Positions 51,200 through 60,567 of a DNA stretch of 64,000 nucleotides are shown here, piece after piece. How positions within the stretch are numbered: the stretch's first letter is position 1; each line of letters starts with the position of its first letter. The notes under the pieces were generated by a model. It was not told the origin of the DNA and did not search any database. It saw only the letters and a list, made by a program, of their open reading frames with translations. The translations under genes were made by a program, and so were the position numbers. The DNA comes from Lachnospiraceae bacterium (GTDB lineage Bacteria; Bacillota; Clostridia; Lachnospirales; Lachnospiraceae): contig CAJTCL010000006.1 in NCBI GenBank assembly GCA_910575005.1, positions 124,001 to 188,000 on the forward strand, in the 5' to 3' direction.

Positions 51200-52768
51200 A
51201 TGTATAAGCTGTTGGTTGTGGATGACGAAAAAATGATTCGGCTGGGAATTAAAAATGGTATTGATTGGAATACCCTTGGTATTGAAGCGGTCTATACAGC
51301 GGCTTCTGCCACGGAAGCATTGGCGCTTATTGAGAAGGAACATCCCCAAATTATGCTGACAGATATCAGTATGGCAGAGATGTCTGGACTAGCTCTGATG
51401 GAGAAGGTGCGCAGTATATACAGTGAAGAAGAAATGAGAATCTTGGTACTGACAGGATATGATAAATTTGAGTATGCCAGACAGTGCCTGCAGATGCGCA
51501 TACAGGATTTTTTGTTAAAGCCAGTGGATGAGCAAGAGCTAAAAGAAAATGTGCGCAAACAAGTGGAAGCTTTGGAGGAGATTCGCATTAGACAGGAGCA
51601 GGAGCAGGCAAGCCTGCGCGCGGAAGGTTCCAAACGCCAGGCCGAGATGGAATGTTTTATGCGGGATTTGGTACATCAAAGATTAGACGGACGTATGGCG
51701 GAGAGTTATCCTGAGGAGCTTTTGACAGAGCGCAGTAAACCAATGGAGATCGCAATTTTGATCCCAGAGGTCTATATGGATAAGGGAAAAGAGTCTGACC
51801 GCGATTTTCAGCAGCTCACCATTAAAAATATCTGTATGGATCTGATTGATGCTCGCCGAACTGGAATCACATTCTCGGATGATGATGGCAAGATTGTCAC
51901 AGCAGTCTATACTTCGGACGCGGAACGCAATGTCACAGAATGTGTGGAGGAATTGAGCGAGATTTTGGAAAATGAATGCGATATCAAGCCCAGAATTGTT
52001 CTTGGAAGTGAGGTAGAAGGATTGGAGAGCCTTTTTGTCTCTTATAATGATGCCTGTTATCTGTTAGAGCAGGAGAGAAAGGGATTTCGGGAAATTGTAA
52101 GACCCAGCAAGGAACAGAGCAAGGAGGAGCTGATTCATGACATTTATCATGAATTTAAACAGACAATGATTGCCAATATCGCCAATGGAAATCGGGTCAT
52201 GGATATCTATGAAAAATTCTGGCAGGCAACAAAATCTTATAATCTGTCTCGAGTGCAGGTACAGAAATGGTGTTTTGCCATTGCCTCAGGGATTTATTTT
52301 GCCTGTATCACAGAGACCGGAGAGGCGGTCGACAACCGTATGGAATCTTTGATGAAGGCTCTGGTGGGTGCTGACAAGGAAGAGACGCTGGAAATGACAG
52401 CGATGTTCATTCGTAAGCTGGTTCTGCGGGAAGAAGAGCAGCAGCACGAGATTATTACCAGCGCCAAACGCTATATTGATGAAAATCTCGAATCGGAATT
52501 GTCAGTGGCCAGGCTTGCAGAGCAGTTTTATGTATCGCCAAATTATTTTTCGCGCTTGTTTAAGCGAGTGATGAATGAAGGCTGCAATGAGTATATTGTC
52601 AAAAAACGAATTGAAAAATCCAAGATTCTTTTGGAGACCACCACCATAAAAGCAGGAAAAATAGCAATGATGGTGGGCTATAATGATACCAATTATTTTT
52701 CTCTGGCTTTTAAAAAGCATACTGGGATGTCACCGACAAAATACCGTGAAATGCTGCAAAAGAAATAG
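51200..52768 (+). CDS. YesN-family response regulator (REC plus AraC HTH)
   Basis: 522 aa. Receiver domain with Asp55 (IMLTDISMAEMSG) and Lys in LLKPVDEQEL, a variable central domain, and a C-terminal AraC-type double HTH (about residues 420-520: LSVARLAEQFYVSPNYFSRL, IAMMVGYNDTNYFSLAFKKH). It likely activates the binding-protein and glycosidase promoters when phosphorylated by the YesM kinase. AGGAGGTC precedes the start inside the kinase gene. Confidence 0.93.
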   Translation: MYKLLVVDDEKMIRLGIKNGIDWNTLGIEAVYTAASATEALALIEKEHPQIMLTDISMAEMSGLALMEKVRSIYSEEEMRILVLTGYDKFEYARQCLQMRIQDFLLKPVDEQELKENVRKQVEALEEIRIRQEQEQASLRAEGSKRQAEMECFMRDLVHQRLDGRMAESYPEELLTERSKPMEIAILIPEVYMDKGKESDRDFQQLTIKNICMDLIDARRTGITFSDDDGKIVTAVYTSDAERNVTECVEELSEILENECDIKPRIVLGSEVEGLESLFVSYNDACYLLEQERKGFREIVRPSKEQSKEELIHDIYHEFKQTMIANIANGNRVMDIYEKFWQATKSYNLSRVQVQKWCFAIASGIYFACITETGEAVDNRMESLMKALVGADKEETLEMTAMFIRKLVLREEEQQHEIITSAKRYIDENLESELSVARLAEQFYVSPNYFSRLFKRVMNEGCNEYIVKKRIEKSKILLETTTIKAGKIAMMVGYNDTNYFSLAFKKHTGMSPTKYREMLQKK

Positions 52769-52797
52769 AGAAACGATTTGACAAGGAGGAGAAACAT

Positions 52798-54444
52798 ATG
52801 AAAATAAAGAACCCAATTCTCTCAGGTTTTCATCCTGATCCCAGTATTTTAAGAGTGGGAGATACGTATTATATTGCAAGTTCAACCTTTGAATGGTGGC
52901 CTGGTGTGCGGATCCATATGTCCAAGGATTTGGTTCATTGGAAACTGATTGCGCATCCACTCAATGAGAAACGGTTGTTAGATATGACAGGTAATCCAGA
53001 TTCCGGCGGGATCTGGGCGCCGGATTTGTCTTATTATGATGGTAAATTCTATTTGATCTATACGGATGTAAAAGTGACAGATGGTTCCTTTAAGGATTGT
53101 ACCAATTATTTGATCACAGCAAAAGATATTATGGGTCCCTGGTCGGATCCCATCTATCTCAATACTGCGGGCTTTGATGCCTCACTGTTCCATGATACAG
53201 ATGGAAGAAAGTATCTGGTAAATATGTATTGGGATCCAAGGAGTTATCATCACCCATTTTATGGCATTATGTGTACAGAGTTTTCAGAAACAGATGGTCA
53301 CCTTGTGGGGGAACCCTGGGTAATCTATAAAGGGACAAATGATAAATTTACCGAGGGCCCCCATCTTTATAAATTAAATGGATATTATTATCTGTTTGTC
53401 GCACAGGGGGGAACTGTCTATGCGCATCAGGAGCGGGTGGCACGCGCGAAATCCCTGCAAGATACCTTTGAGACGCAGCCAGGAGAGCCTTTTTTGACAA
53501 CCTTAGACGCGCCTTATCATCCGATTCAGAAGGCAGGGCATGGTTCTTTGGTGCAGACAGAGGGCGGCGAGTGGTATTTTGCGCATCTGATGGGACGGCC
53601 GCTCCATCACAGCACAGAAGCGATTATGGATCCGCGCGGCTGGTGTCCATTGGGCAGAGAAACTGGGATTCAAAAAGTGACATGGGATCAGGAAGGCTGG
53701 CCCCATATTGTGGGCGGTCACTGGGGAATGGAAGAAGTTGAGGCGCCATTAGAGGTTCAAGAGCAGTGCTGGGAACCATCTTGGCCAGGAAAAGATGATT
53801 TTGACAGTCAGGAATTGAACATCCATTTCCAGAGCCTGCGCACACCTTTGGGAGAGGATGTCATGTCTCTAAAAGACAGACCGGGACATCTGCGTCTCTA
53901 TGGACATTTTTCTCTGGCCTCGCTGTTTACACAGGCGCATATTGCCAGAAGATGGCAGGCGTTTCATTTTGACGCTGAGGTCAAATTGGATTATCAGCCC
54001 AAGACAATTCAGCAGTTTGCAGGTCTTACTTGTTACTATAATACCCAGAATTGGTCCTGTATTCAGGTGACATGGAGTGAAACATATGGCAGAGTGATTG
54101 ATGTTGTCAGTACTGATCTGGGAAAAACGTTTAGCGTCTATCAAAAGCAGCCGATTCCAGTGCCCGAGGATGCAGCATATGTCTATCTAAAAGTGGAGGT
54201 TAGAGGGATCTCTTATCAGTACCTCTATTCCTTTGATGGAGCTGAATGGCAACGAGTACCATATATTTTTGATTCTGCAAAATTATCTGATGAATATATC
54301 AAGGCAGTGTATGACGCCGCGTTTACGGGAGCATTTGTGGGAATGATGAGTGTGGATGGACTTGGAACGAGACTTCCGGCAGATTTTGATTATTTTACAT
54401 ATCAGGAATTAGAGGTAACAGAAGTGAATGGCAAGTACATCTGA
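52798..54444 (+). CDS. GH43 beta-xylosidase / alpha-L-arabinofuranosidase
   Basis: 548 aa, ATG 52798 with AAGGAGG upstream, no signal peptide. The five-bladed propeller carries the catalytic residues Asp14 (HPDPS), Asp127 (GFDASLF) and Glu186 (FTEGPHL), the same numbers as in the Selenomonas SXA beta-xylosidase, plus the C-terminal beta-sandwich (from about 330) seen in this subfamily. It would degrade xylo-oligosaccharides in the cytoplasm, complementing GH120. Confidence 0.93.
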   Translation: MKIKNPILSGFHPDPSILRVGDTYYIASSTFEWWPGVRIHMSKDLVHWKLIAHPLNEKRLLDMTGNPDSGGIWAPDLSYYDGKFYLIYTDVKVTDGSFKDCTNYLITAKDIMGPWSDPIYLNTAGFDASLFHDTDGRKYLVNMYWDPRSYHHPFYGIMCTEFSETDGHLVGEPWVIYKGTNDKFTEGPHLYKLNGYYYLFVAQGGTVYAHQERVARAKSLQDTFETQPGEPFLTTLDAPYHPIQKAGHGSLVQTEGGEWYFAHLMGRPLHHSTEAIMDPRGWCPLGRETGIQKVTWDQEGWPHIVGGHWGMEEVEAPLEVQEQCWEPSWPGKDDFDSQELNIHFQSLRTPLGEDVMSLKDRPGHLRLYGHFSLASLFTQAHIARRWQAFHFDAEVKLDYQPKTIQQFAGLTCYYNTQNWSCIQVTWSETYGRVIDVVSTDLGKTFSVYQKQPIPVPEDAAYVYLKVEVRGISYQYLYSFDGAEWQRVPYIFDSAKLSDEYIKAVYDAAFTGAFVGMMSVDGLGTRLPADFDYFTYQELEVTEVNGKYI

Positions 54445-54512
54445 TGAGATGCCACTTTTAAATAGCACAATTTTGAGATTGCTAAGATACGAAATTGTAA
54501 GGTTGTGAAAAA

Positions 54513-55514
54513 ATGAGACGAAAAAAAAGTGTTGTCATATTGTTTGTTATTATGGTGCTGACCTGGCTGCTTTCTGGCTGTGCTTCCTCGGCGAATCGTC
54601 TGCAGCAGCCACAGATCAGAGTGTCCAATCATCATTTGGAAGCGTGGCGGCAGAATCTTTCACAAGATCAAGAATTTAGCACTATAAATGCAAAGGGAAT
54701 CCGGGGATTATCTGTACACAAAGATGGGGAGACAATTTTTGCTGTATCTTATGAGCCGCGGCAGGGAAAACAGTCATTTGATTATTGGGATATCTCATCG
54801 CCCTACCATTCTCAAGTATCGGTCAATACAGAAGAACTATATGATTTGTTTGATTCTGTGGCGCAGATGAGATTTCAGAAGATAGAAGGAATCAGTTTGC
54901 AGGAGGCAGGGATTAGCGGCAGTACAGTTTCTATTTTTGTGGCATATAACAAAGCACAAAATTCTAATGCACAGGGGGCAGCAGAACCGACAAACGCAAG
55001 AATCATTCAAATTGGGGCTGAGGATGGACAGGGGCACTACTATGCAGCAATCAAAGATTCGGAGCAGGTGATGCTTGTAGATCAAAGTTTCGTGGATTTG
55101 ATCTTAAATGTTGAGCCATATCAGTATATTTTAAAAATTCCCGTGCTGGTCAGTGTTGATACCATAGAAAAAGTTCAGATTTTGTATGGAGAAAAACAGC
55201 ATATCATGGAACAGAGCGAGAATACCTGGAAGATGGATGACAAGGAAGTAAGCCAGGAGGATTTTCATACATTTTATGGAGAAATTTTGGATATGATGCT
55301 TACTGGTGAGAGAGAAAAGATAGCAGAGGAAGAGCGAACGCCAGTTTTGACGGTGCAGTATATACGAAATATGGAGCAGGTATCAGATATAGAAGTCAAA
55401 TATTTTCCATATGATGAACAGTCAATGAGCGTCAGTGTCAATGGCGAGGAGAATTTTCTTGTGGATAAGAAACAAGTACAGACATTGCTTGACCATATTG
55501 ACAAATGGTTTTAA
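54513..55514 (+). CDS. DUF4340-like lipoprotein
   Basis: 333 aa, ATG 54513 with GTAAGG upstream. Lipobox WLLSGCASS near residue 24. The pattern of repeated short domains (VSVDTIEKVQILYGEKQHIM, TWKMDDKEVSQEDFHTF) resembles DUF4340 proteins, often found with gliding/ABC-2 type systems, but no partner is here. The order relative to the xylan genes suggests only proximity. Function unknown. Confidence 0.6.
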   Translation: MRRKKSVVILFVIMVLTWLLSGCASSANRLQQPQIRVSNHHLEAWRQNLSQDQEFSTINAKGIRGLSVHKDGETIFAVSYEPRQGKQSFDYWDISSPYHSQVSVNTEELYDLFDSVAQMRFQKIEGISLQEAGISGSTVSIFVAYNKAQNSNAQGAAEPTNARIIQIGAEDGQGHYYAAIKDSEQVMLVDQSFVDLILNVEPYQYILKIPVLVSVDTIEKVQILYGEKQHIMEQSENTWKMDDKEVSQEDFHTFYGEILDMMLTGEREKIAEEERTPVLTVQYIRNMEQVSDIEVKYFPYDEQSMSVSVNGEENFLVDKKQVQTLLDHIDKWF

Positions 55515-55555
55515 ATATTATCAAAGAGGAATTTTTCTAAATAAAAATAAATCTA

Positions 55556-55668
55556 TTGACAAAACAATAAGAGGAGCATATAATTGCAAAAGCAACAAGA
55601 ACCACATGGGTAAGGAGCGAATCCCGGTGGTTCTTTTCTACTATAAGAAATTTTTCATCTGTGTGTGA
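55556..55668 (+). promoter_or_regulatory. Consensus promoter with attenuator-like leader upstream of the MATE gene
   Basis: TTGACA 55556-55561, 17-bp spacer, TATAAT 55579-55584: perfect consensus. About 15 bases after the expected start, AAGAACCAC pairs with GTGGTTCTT (about 55597-55637) followed by TTTTCT, so most transcripts would stop after about 50 nt. The loop includes an ATG opening a 20-codon peptide (MGKERIPVVLFYYKKFFICV) that overlaps the right arm. A ribosome translating it would melt the terminator, but its own ribosome site is poor. Confidence 0.5.
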
Positions 55669-55772
55669 TTTATTATAATCCAGGCAGGCTGTTGGATGAG
55701 CAGCCGCATAGGTGGAAATCTTAATAGTGGAGAAGATATCAATTGCGTATTCGCGGAAAGGAAGATACTGCT

Positions 55773-57131
55773 ATGGCAAAAAGTGTGACAAAGGATATGA
55801 CTACAGGTTCTCCCATCCGACTGATCTTACAATTCTGTATCCCATTATTTTTTGGAATGCTGTTTCAGCAGTTTTACAATATGATGGATACGATTATTGT
55901 AGGAAAATTCCTGGGCGTACAGGCTTTGGCATCGGTGGGGGCTACAGGCTCTATCAATTTTATGATTATTGGTTTTTGTATGGGAGTATGTAATGGATTT
56001 GCCATTCCGGTGGCACAGCAGTTTGGTGCAGGCGATTATCACAATCTCAGGAAGTATGTGGCAAATAGTGTTTGGCTGTCCATTGCCTTTGCTGGTATTA
56101 TGACAGTGGTTGTCTGTGTACTCTGTCATCAGATTTTGGGTTGGATGGATACTCCGTCTGATATTATTGATGGCGCATATAGCTACATATTTGTAATATT
56201 TTTGGGAATACCTGTGATTTATTTATATAATTTGCTCTCAGGGGTGATTCGTTCTCTGGGTGACAGCAAAAGTCCCTTGTTTTTTTTGGTGTTATCGTCT
56301 GTCTTAAACATCATTCTAGATATGGTGCTGATTTTAGTTTTCCATATGGGAGTGGCAGGGGCAGCGTGGGCGACCGTGATTTCTCAGGCTGTTTCTGGGA
56401 TTGCCTGTTTGATTTATATTATTTTGCGATTTGACATTTTGAAAATTACAAAGGAAGAATGGCAGATAGACAGAGGCTGCGTGGGGGTACTCTGTAATAT
56501 GGGAATTCCTATGGGGCTTCAGTATTCGATTACGGCTATTGGAAGCGTGATTTTGCAGACTGCAGTCAATGGAATTGGTTCTCTGGCAGTGGCAGCAGTG
56601 GCCGCCGGCAGTAAGATTAGTATGTTTTTCTGTTGTCCTTTTGACGCTATGGGTTCTACAATGGCAACTTATGCAGGGCAGAATGTAGGAGCTGGAAAAT
56701 TGGATCGTGTCTCTAAGGGTATGAAATCAACTTGTCTGTTGGGGTTGGGTTACTCTGTGATTGCCGCGGTTGTGTTGATATTTTTTGGAGGAACAATCGC
56801 TCTGTTGTTTGTCAATGCAAAAGAGACTGAGATTATTGGAGATGTAGCTTGGTTTCTGAGAGCAAATGTGGCGTTTTATTTTCCACTCGCCCTAGTGAAT
56901 ATTGTGCGTTTTACCATACAGGGATTGGGATTTAGCAAATTTGCGATTCTGGCGGGAGTATCTGAGATGGCGGCACGCAGTCTTGTAGCACTGGCATTTG
57001 TGCCAATGTTTGGCTATGCAGCAGTCTGTTTTGCCAATCCAGTAGCATGGATTTTTGCGGATTTATTTTTAATTCCAGCCTATATATATGTCATGAAAAA
57101 GCTATATCAGATGGGGATAAAACCTGTTTAA
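55773..57131 (+). CDS. MATE-family multidrug/cation antiporter
   Basis: 452 aa from ATG 55773 (AAAGGAAGA upstream; the frame extends ten codons further without a site). Twelve predicted membrane helices in two repeats; N-terminal DMTTGSPIRLILQFCIPLFF, QQFYNMMDTIIVGKFLG, and the second-repeat GIPMGLQYSITAIGS are diagnostic. It exports cationic compounds using an ion gradient. Its leader suggests attenuation control. Confidence 0.92.
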   Translation: MAKSVTKDMTTGSPIRLILQFCIPLFFGMLFQQFYNMMDTIIVGKFLGVQALASVGATGSINFMIIGFCMGVCNGFAIPVAQQFGAGDYHNLRKYVANSVWLSIAFAGIMTVVVCVLCHQILGWMDTPSDIIDGAYSYIFVIFLGIPVIYLYNLLSGVIRSLGDSKSPLFFLVLSSVLNIILDMVLILVFHMGVAGAAWATVISQAVSGIACLIYIILRFDILKITKEEWQIDRGCVGVLCNMGIPMGLQYSITAIGSVILQTAVNGIGSLAVAAVAAGSKISMFFCCPFDAMGSTMATYAGQNVGAGKLDRVSKGMKSTCLLGLGYSVIAAVVLIFFGGTIALLFVNAKETEIIGDVAWFLRANVAFYFPLALVNIVRFTIQGLGFSKFAILAGVSEMAARSLVALAFVPMFGYAAVCFANPVAWIFADLFLIPAYIYVMKKLYQMGIKPV

Positions 57132-57272
57132 TGGCAAAAATTAGTAATTATGGCAGAAAGTTTATGGAATCTTAAGAAAAATTATATCTAAAAAAGGTTG
57201 ATTTTTTCGGTAGGTTCGTCATATGATATAGTAAGACAAAAGAATGTTGTGAAATGACAAGGGAGAAATGAG

Positions 57273-58784
57273 ATGGAAAGACATCAAAATACTTCAAAAA
57301 GAACTACAAACAGGAGAAGGCGCAGGAGATATATGCAGAAACGATTGATAATTACATTTTTTATGTTGTTGCTGATTACTGGAGCAGGTGTGCTGGCGGC
57401 GGTGTTTCTTCCCAAAGATGATGAAAAGGCAGAGACAGGGAAGAAAGATGCGATAGAGGCAAGTGCTAAACCGGCAGACAAGAAGAAAGATTCCACACAG
57501 GTAGATCAGCACGAGGAGACAAAGAAAGAACAGCCGCAGGAGGAGAACAGCAGTGATATGCGTACGGCAGTGCTTTCAGAGGCAGAGCTATTGGCGGCAG
57601 GATATGATTATGATGCTGCCATAGAGACTTTGAAAAGTTTTCAGGGGTATGAGGATGATTCTGAGATGACAGCACGCGTGGCTGATTATGAGACAAAGAA
57701 AGCATCCTGTGTGCCAGTAAATATCAATGAGGTCACGCATGTATTTTACCATTCGCTGGTGGTTGATCCAGAACTGTGTTTTGCCAATCAGGAGACAGAC
57801 CGGCAGGCGGTGGGAAATAACCAGTGGATGACTACGATTGATGAGTTTAATAAGATTACGCAGGAAATGTATGACAGAGGATATGTCTTGGTGGATCTGC
57901 ATGATTTGGTGGAAGAAACTACCGATGACAGTGGGAATGTTCATTTTAAAGAAGGTACAATTATGCTGCCGCCGGATAAGAAGGCTTTTGTACTTTCGAT
58001 TGATGATTTATCCTATTATCACAGTTATGATGGTTATGGATATGCCTCCAAAATGGTAGTGGATGAGAATGGCAAACCGAAATGTGAATACATACAGCGG
58101 GACGGAACAACAGTGGTGGGTGACTTTGATGTAATTCCTTTGATGGATAAATTTTTGGAAGAGCACCCAGATGCGGCATATAAGGGAGCCAAAGGAACCA
58201 TTGCTTTGACAGGCTACAATGGAATTTTAGGATATCGGACAGATATCAGTTATCAGACCGTTCCGGCTGATATTGATGAGGATAAGCGCAAATGGCTGGA
58301 GGCGCATCCAGATTTTGATCTTGAGACAGAGCGTGCACAAGCAAAAGCAGTGGCAGACGCTATCAAAGCGGATGGCTGGAAATTTGCCAGCCATACCTGG
58401 GGACATATGAAGGTTGGAGACGCCTCTATGGAACGCATACAGGCAGATACTGAGAAATGGAAAGAGAATGTAGAGCCTTTGGTGGGACCCACCGACACGA
58501 TTATTTTTGCGCATGGCCAGGATTTGGCAGAGTGGACCACAGGCTATACCGCAGATAATGCCAAATTTAACTATCTAAAAGAACAAGGATTTAACTATTA
58601 TTGTAATGTAGATTCCAAGCAGTACAGTGTTCAGCTTGAGGATAATTATTTCCGGCAGGGGCGCAGGAATCTTGATGGCTATCGCATCTATTTCAATTCG
58701 ATTGGAGAAATGGACAGTGTAGGCGATCTGTTTAATGCCTCAGACGTCATTGACCCCAAGAGGCCGCCAGTACAACATTTGTAA
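57273..58784 (+). CDS. Membrane-anchored polysaccharide deacetylase-like protein
   Basis: 503 aa, ATG 57273 with AAGGGAGAAATGAG upstream. An Arg-rich N-terminus and one membrane helix (about residues 24-46) are followed by a Lys/Glu-rich disordered linker, a helical part, and a NodB-like domain (AFVLSIDDLSYYHSYDGYGY, GTIALTGYNGILGYRTD, GWKFASHTWGHM, IIFAHGQDLAEW). The metal-binding His residues lie in SHTWGHM. It probably modifies cell-wall polymers. A terminator follows at 58802. Confidence 0.8.
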   Translation: MERHQNTSKRTTNRRRRRRYMQKRLIITFFMLLLITGAGVLAAVFLPKDDEKAETGKKDAIEASAKPADKKKDSTQVDQHEETKKEQPQEENSSDMRTAVLSEAELLAAGYDYDAAIETLKSFQGYEDDSEMTARVADYETKKASCVPVNINEVTHVFYHSLVVDPELCFANQETDRQAVGNNQWMTTIDEFNKITQEMYDRGYVLVDLHDLVEETTDDSGNVHFKEGTIMLPPDKKAFVLSIDDLSYYHSYDGYGYASKMVVDENGKPKCEYIQRDGTTVVGDFDVIPLMDKFLEEHPDAAYKGAKGTIALTGYNGILGYRTDISYQTVPADIDEDKRKWLEAHPDFDLETERAQAKAVADAIKADGWKFASHTWGHMKVGDASMERIQADTEKWKENVEPLVGPTDTIIFAHGQDLAEWTTGYTADNAKFNYLKEQGFNYYCNVDSKQYSVQLEDNYFRQGRRNLDGYRIYFNSIGEMDSVGDLFNASDVIDPKRPPVQHL

Positions 58785-58801
58785 ATATTAGAACTTTATG
58801 G

Positions 58802-58857
58802 AAATAGACATTCAGACCTTTTAAATTTTTTGTAAAGGGATGAATGTCTATTTTTAT
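58802..58857 (+). terminator. Terminator after the deacetylase gene
   Basis: AAATAGACATTCA pairs perfectly with TGAATGTCTATTT and is followed by TTATG. Confidence 0.8.
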
Positions 58858-59110
58858 GAGTGTACCACTCAGCCACAGACAAAAGTCTTGGAAAGGTGTA
58901 TGACAGTTTGGTTGGCGTGTCTATCTATAGTATGAGCTTTTGAATATTAAAATATATAAGTGAATTACCAACCTATATTCAAGAAAGTACAGGGTGGTTT
59001 TTGAATGATAAATCAATTATATATTGGTAATTTTTCCATCCCAATTCGTGTGTAAAATTCCAAATTTCGGGCAAAATAACAGCAGGAAAATGGAGACAGG
59101 AGGAAAAAAT
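58858..59110 (+). promoter_or_regulatory. Upstream region of spoVAD with a tentative forespore promoter
   Basis: GTATGA (58930-58935) and TATATAA (58953-58959) are 17 bases apart, a weak match to sigma-F/sigma-G promoters. There is no sigma-A promoter of note. The AGACAGGAGG ribosome site precedes ATG 59111. A functional promoter is expected here because spoVAD is cut off from the promoter at 31000. Confidence 0.3.
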
Positions 59111-60124
59111 ATGTCACAGACCATAGGGACGCAGAGCATACAATTTGACCAGGCGCCCTATATCTTGGGAAGTGCCAGTATTGTGGGCACAAAAGAAGGG
59201 GAAGGACCACTGGGAAAACTATTTGATGTGGTGGGAGAGGATGACAAATTTGGGGAAGATACCTGGGAAGAAGCGGAGAGCACTCTGCAAAAAGAAGCAG
59301 CTTCCCTGGCAATTGGAAAGGCAGGGCTTGAGAAGGACGATATCAGATATATTTTTGGCGGCGATTTGTTGGGACAAAATATCGCCACAACTTTTGGACT
59401 GATGGAATTAAATATTCCATTGTTTGGTCTGTATGGAGCCTGTTCTACAGCGGGAGAATCTCTTTCTATTGCTGCAATGTCCGTGGCAGCCGGCTATGGA
59501 GAGCAAGTACTCGCTGTCACCTCAAGCCATTTTGCAAGTGCAGAAAAACAATTTCGATTTCCTCTGGAATATGCCAACCAAAGACCATTGTCAGCAACCT
59601 GGACAGTGACAGGAAGCGGCGCCTTTATCGTTGGCAAAAAACGCACTAACGTCCGAATTACTGGGATTACCACTGGAAAAGTTGTCGATTATGGAGTGAA
59701 AGACTCTATGAATATGGGAGCGGCGATGGCGCCGGCAGCCTGTGATACGATCAGCCAAAATCTAATGGATTTTAACCGACAGCCGCAGGATTATGATAAA
59801 ATCATTACTGGAGATTTGGGTACAGTCGGGCAGGAAATCTTGATTGATTTGATGAAGAAAAAAGGTTTTGATATTTCCAATGTGCATATGGATTGCGGAA
59901 TTGAGATTTTTGACAGTGAATCTCAAAATACCAATGCGGGCGGAAGCGGCTGTGGCTGTTCGGCAGTGACATTAAGTGCATACATTTTGCCGCAGCTAGA
60001 AAAAGGCACCTGGAAAAGAGTTCTGTTTGTGCCTACCGGGGCGCTATTGTCCACAGTGAGCTTTAATGAGGGGCAGAGCGTGCCAGGAATCGCTCATGGC
60101 GTAGTGATAGAACATGCAGGATAA
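59111..60124 (+). CDS. spoVAD: Stage V sporulation protein AD
   Basis: 337 aa from ATG 59111; an extended open frame upstream has no site. Thiolase-like fold (YGACSTAGESLSIAAMSVAA, NAGGSGCGCSAVTLSAYILP). SpoVAD binds dipicolinic acid in the spore inner-membrane channel complex. Normally the gene lies directly after spoVAC; here it is about 26 kb downstream, with spoVAE following. Confidence 0.96.
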   Translation: MSQTIGTQSIQFDQAPYILGSASIVGTKEGEGPLGKLFDVVGEDDKFGEDTWEEAESTLQKEAASLAIGKAGLEKDDIRYIFGGDLLGQNIATTFGLMELNIPLFGLYGACSTAGESLSIAAMSVAAGYGEQVLAVTSSHFASAEKQFRFPLEYANQRPLSATWTVTGSGAFIVGKKRTNVRITGITTGKVVDYGVKDSMNMGAAMAPAACDTISQNLMDFNRQPQDYDKIITGDLGTVGQEILIDLMKKKGFDISNVHMDCGIEIFDSESQNTNAGGSGCGCSAVTLSAYILPQLEKGTWKRVLFVPTGALLSTVSFNEGQSVPGIAHGVVIEHAG

Positions 60125-60135
60125 GGAGAACGCAA

Positions 60136-60492
60136 ATGGATTATGTAAATGCTTTTTGGATTGGCGGATTGATTTGCGCGCTGGTTCAAATTTTAATGGA
60201 AAAAACAAAAATGCTTCCTGGCAGAATTATGGTGTTGCTGGTATGCAGCGGCGCAGTACTGGGTGCGCTGCAGATTTATCAGCCTTTTCAAGAATTTGCT
60301 GGTGCAGGAGCCAGTGTGCCGCTGCTTGGATTTGGAAATACCTTGTGGAAAGGGATTCAAAAAGCAGTAGATTCGGATGGATTTATAGGTATTTTCATGG
60401 GAGGTTTTACAGCTAGTGCCGTGGGAATTTCCGCTGCGCTGGTATTTGGCTATCTGGCAAGTGTGATCTTCCAGCCCAAAATGAAAAAATAA
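60136..60492 (+). CDS. spoVAE: Stage V sporulation protein AE
   Basis: 118-aa polytopic membrane protein with three to four helices (AFWIGGLICALVQILM, GAGASVPLLGFGNTLWKG, SAVGISAALVFGYLASVIF). ATG 60136 with AAGGAG, 11 bases after spoVAD. Part of the DPA channel. Confidence 0.93.
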   Translation: MDYVNAFWIGGLICALVQILMEKTKMLPGRIMVLLVCSGAVLGALQIYQPFQEFAGAGASVPLLGFGNTLWKGIQKAVDSDGFIGIFMGGFTASAVGISAALVFGYLASVIFQPKMKK

Positions 60493-60567
60493 AAAACAGG
60501 TATAAACCAGAAATTTCTGTCCATAATGGATAGAGAAAAGAAAATTATTTGTAAAGGAGAATTTGTT

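Noticed and set aside
54513-55514. Member of the xylan utilisation operon
   Set aside because: The DUF4340-like lipoprotein follows the GH43 gene after 68 bases but shows no sugar-related domain; co-function is not supported.
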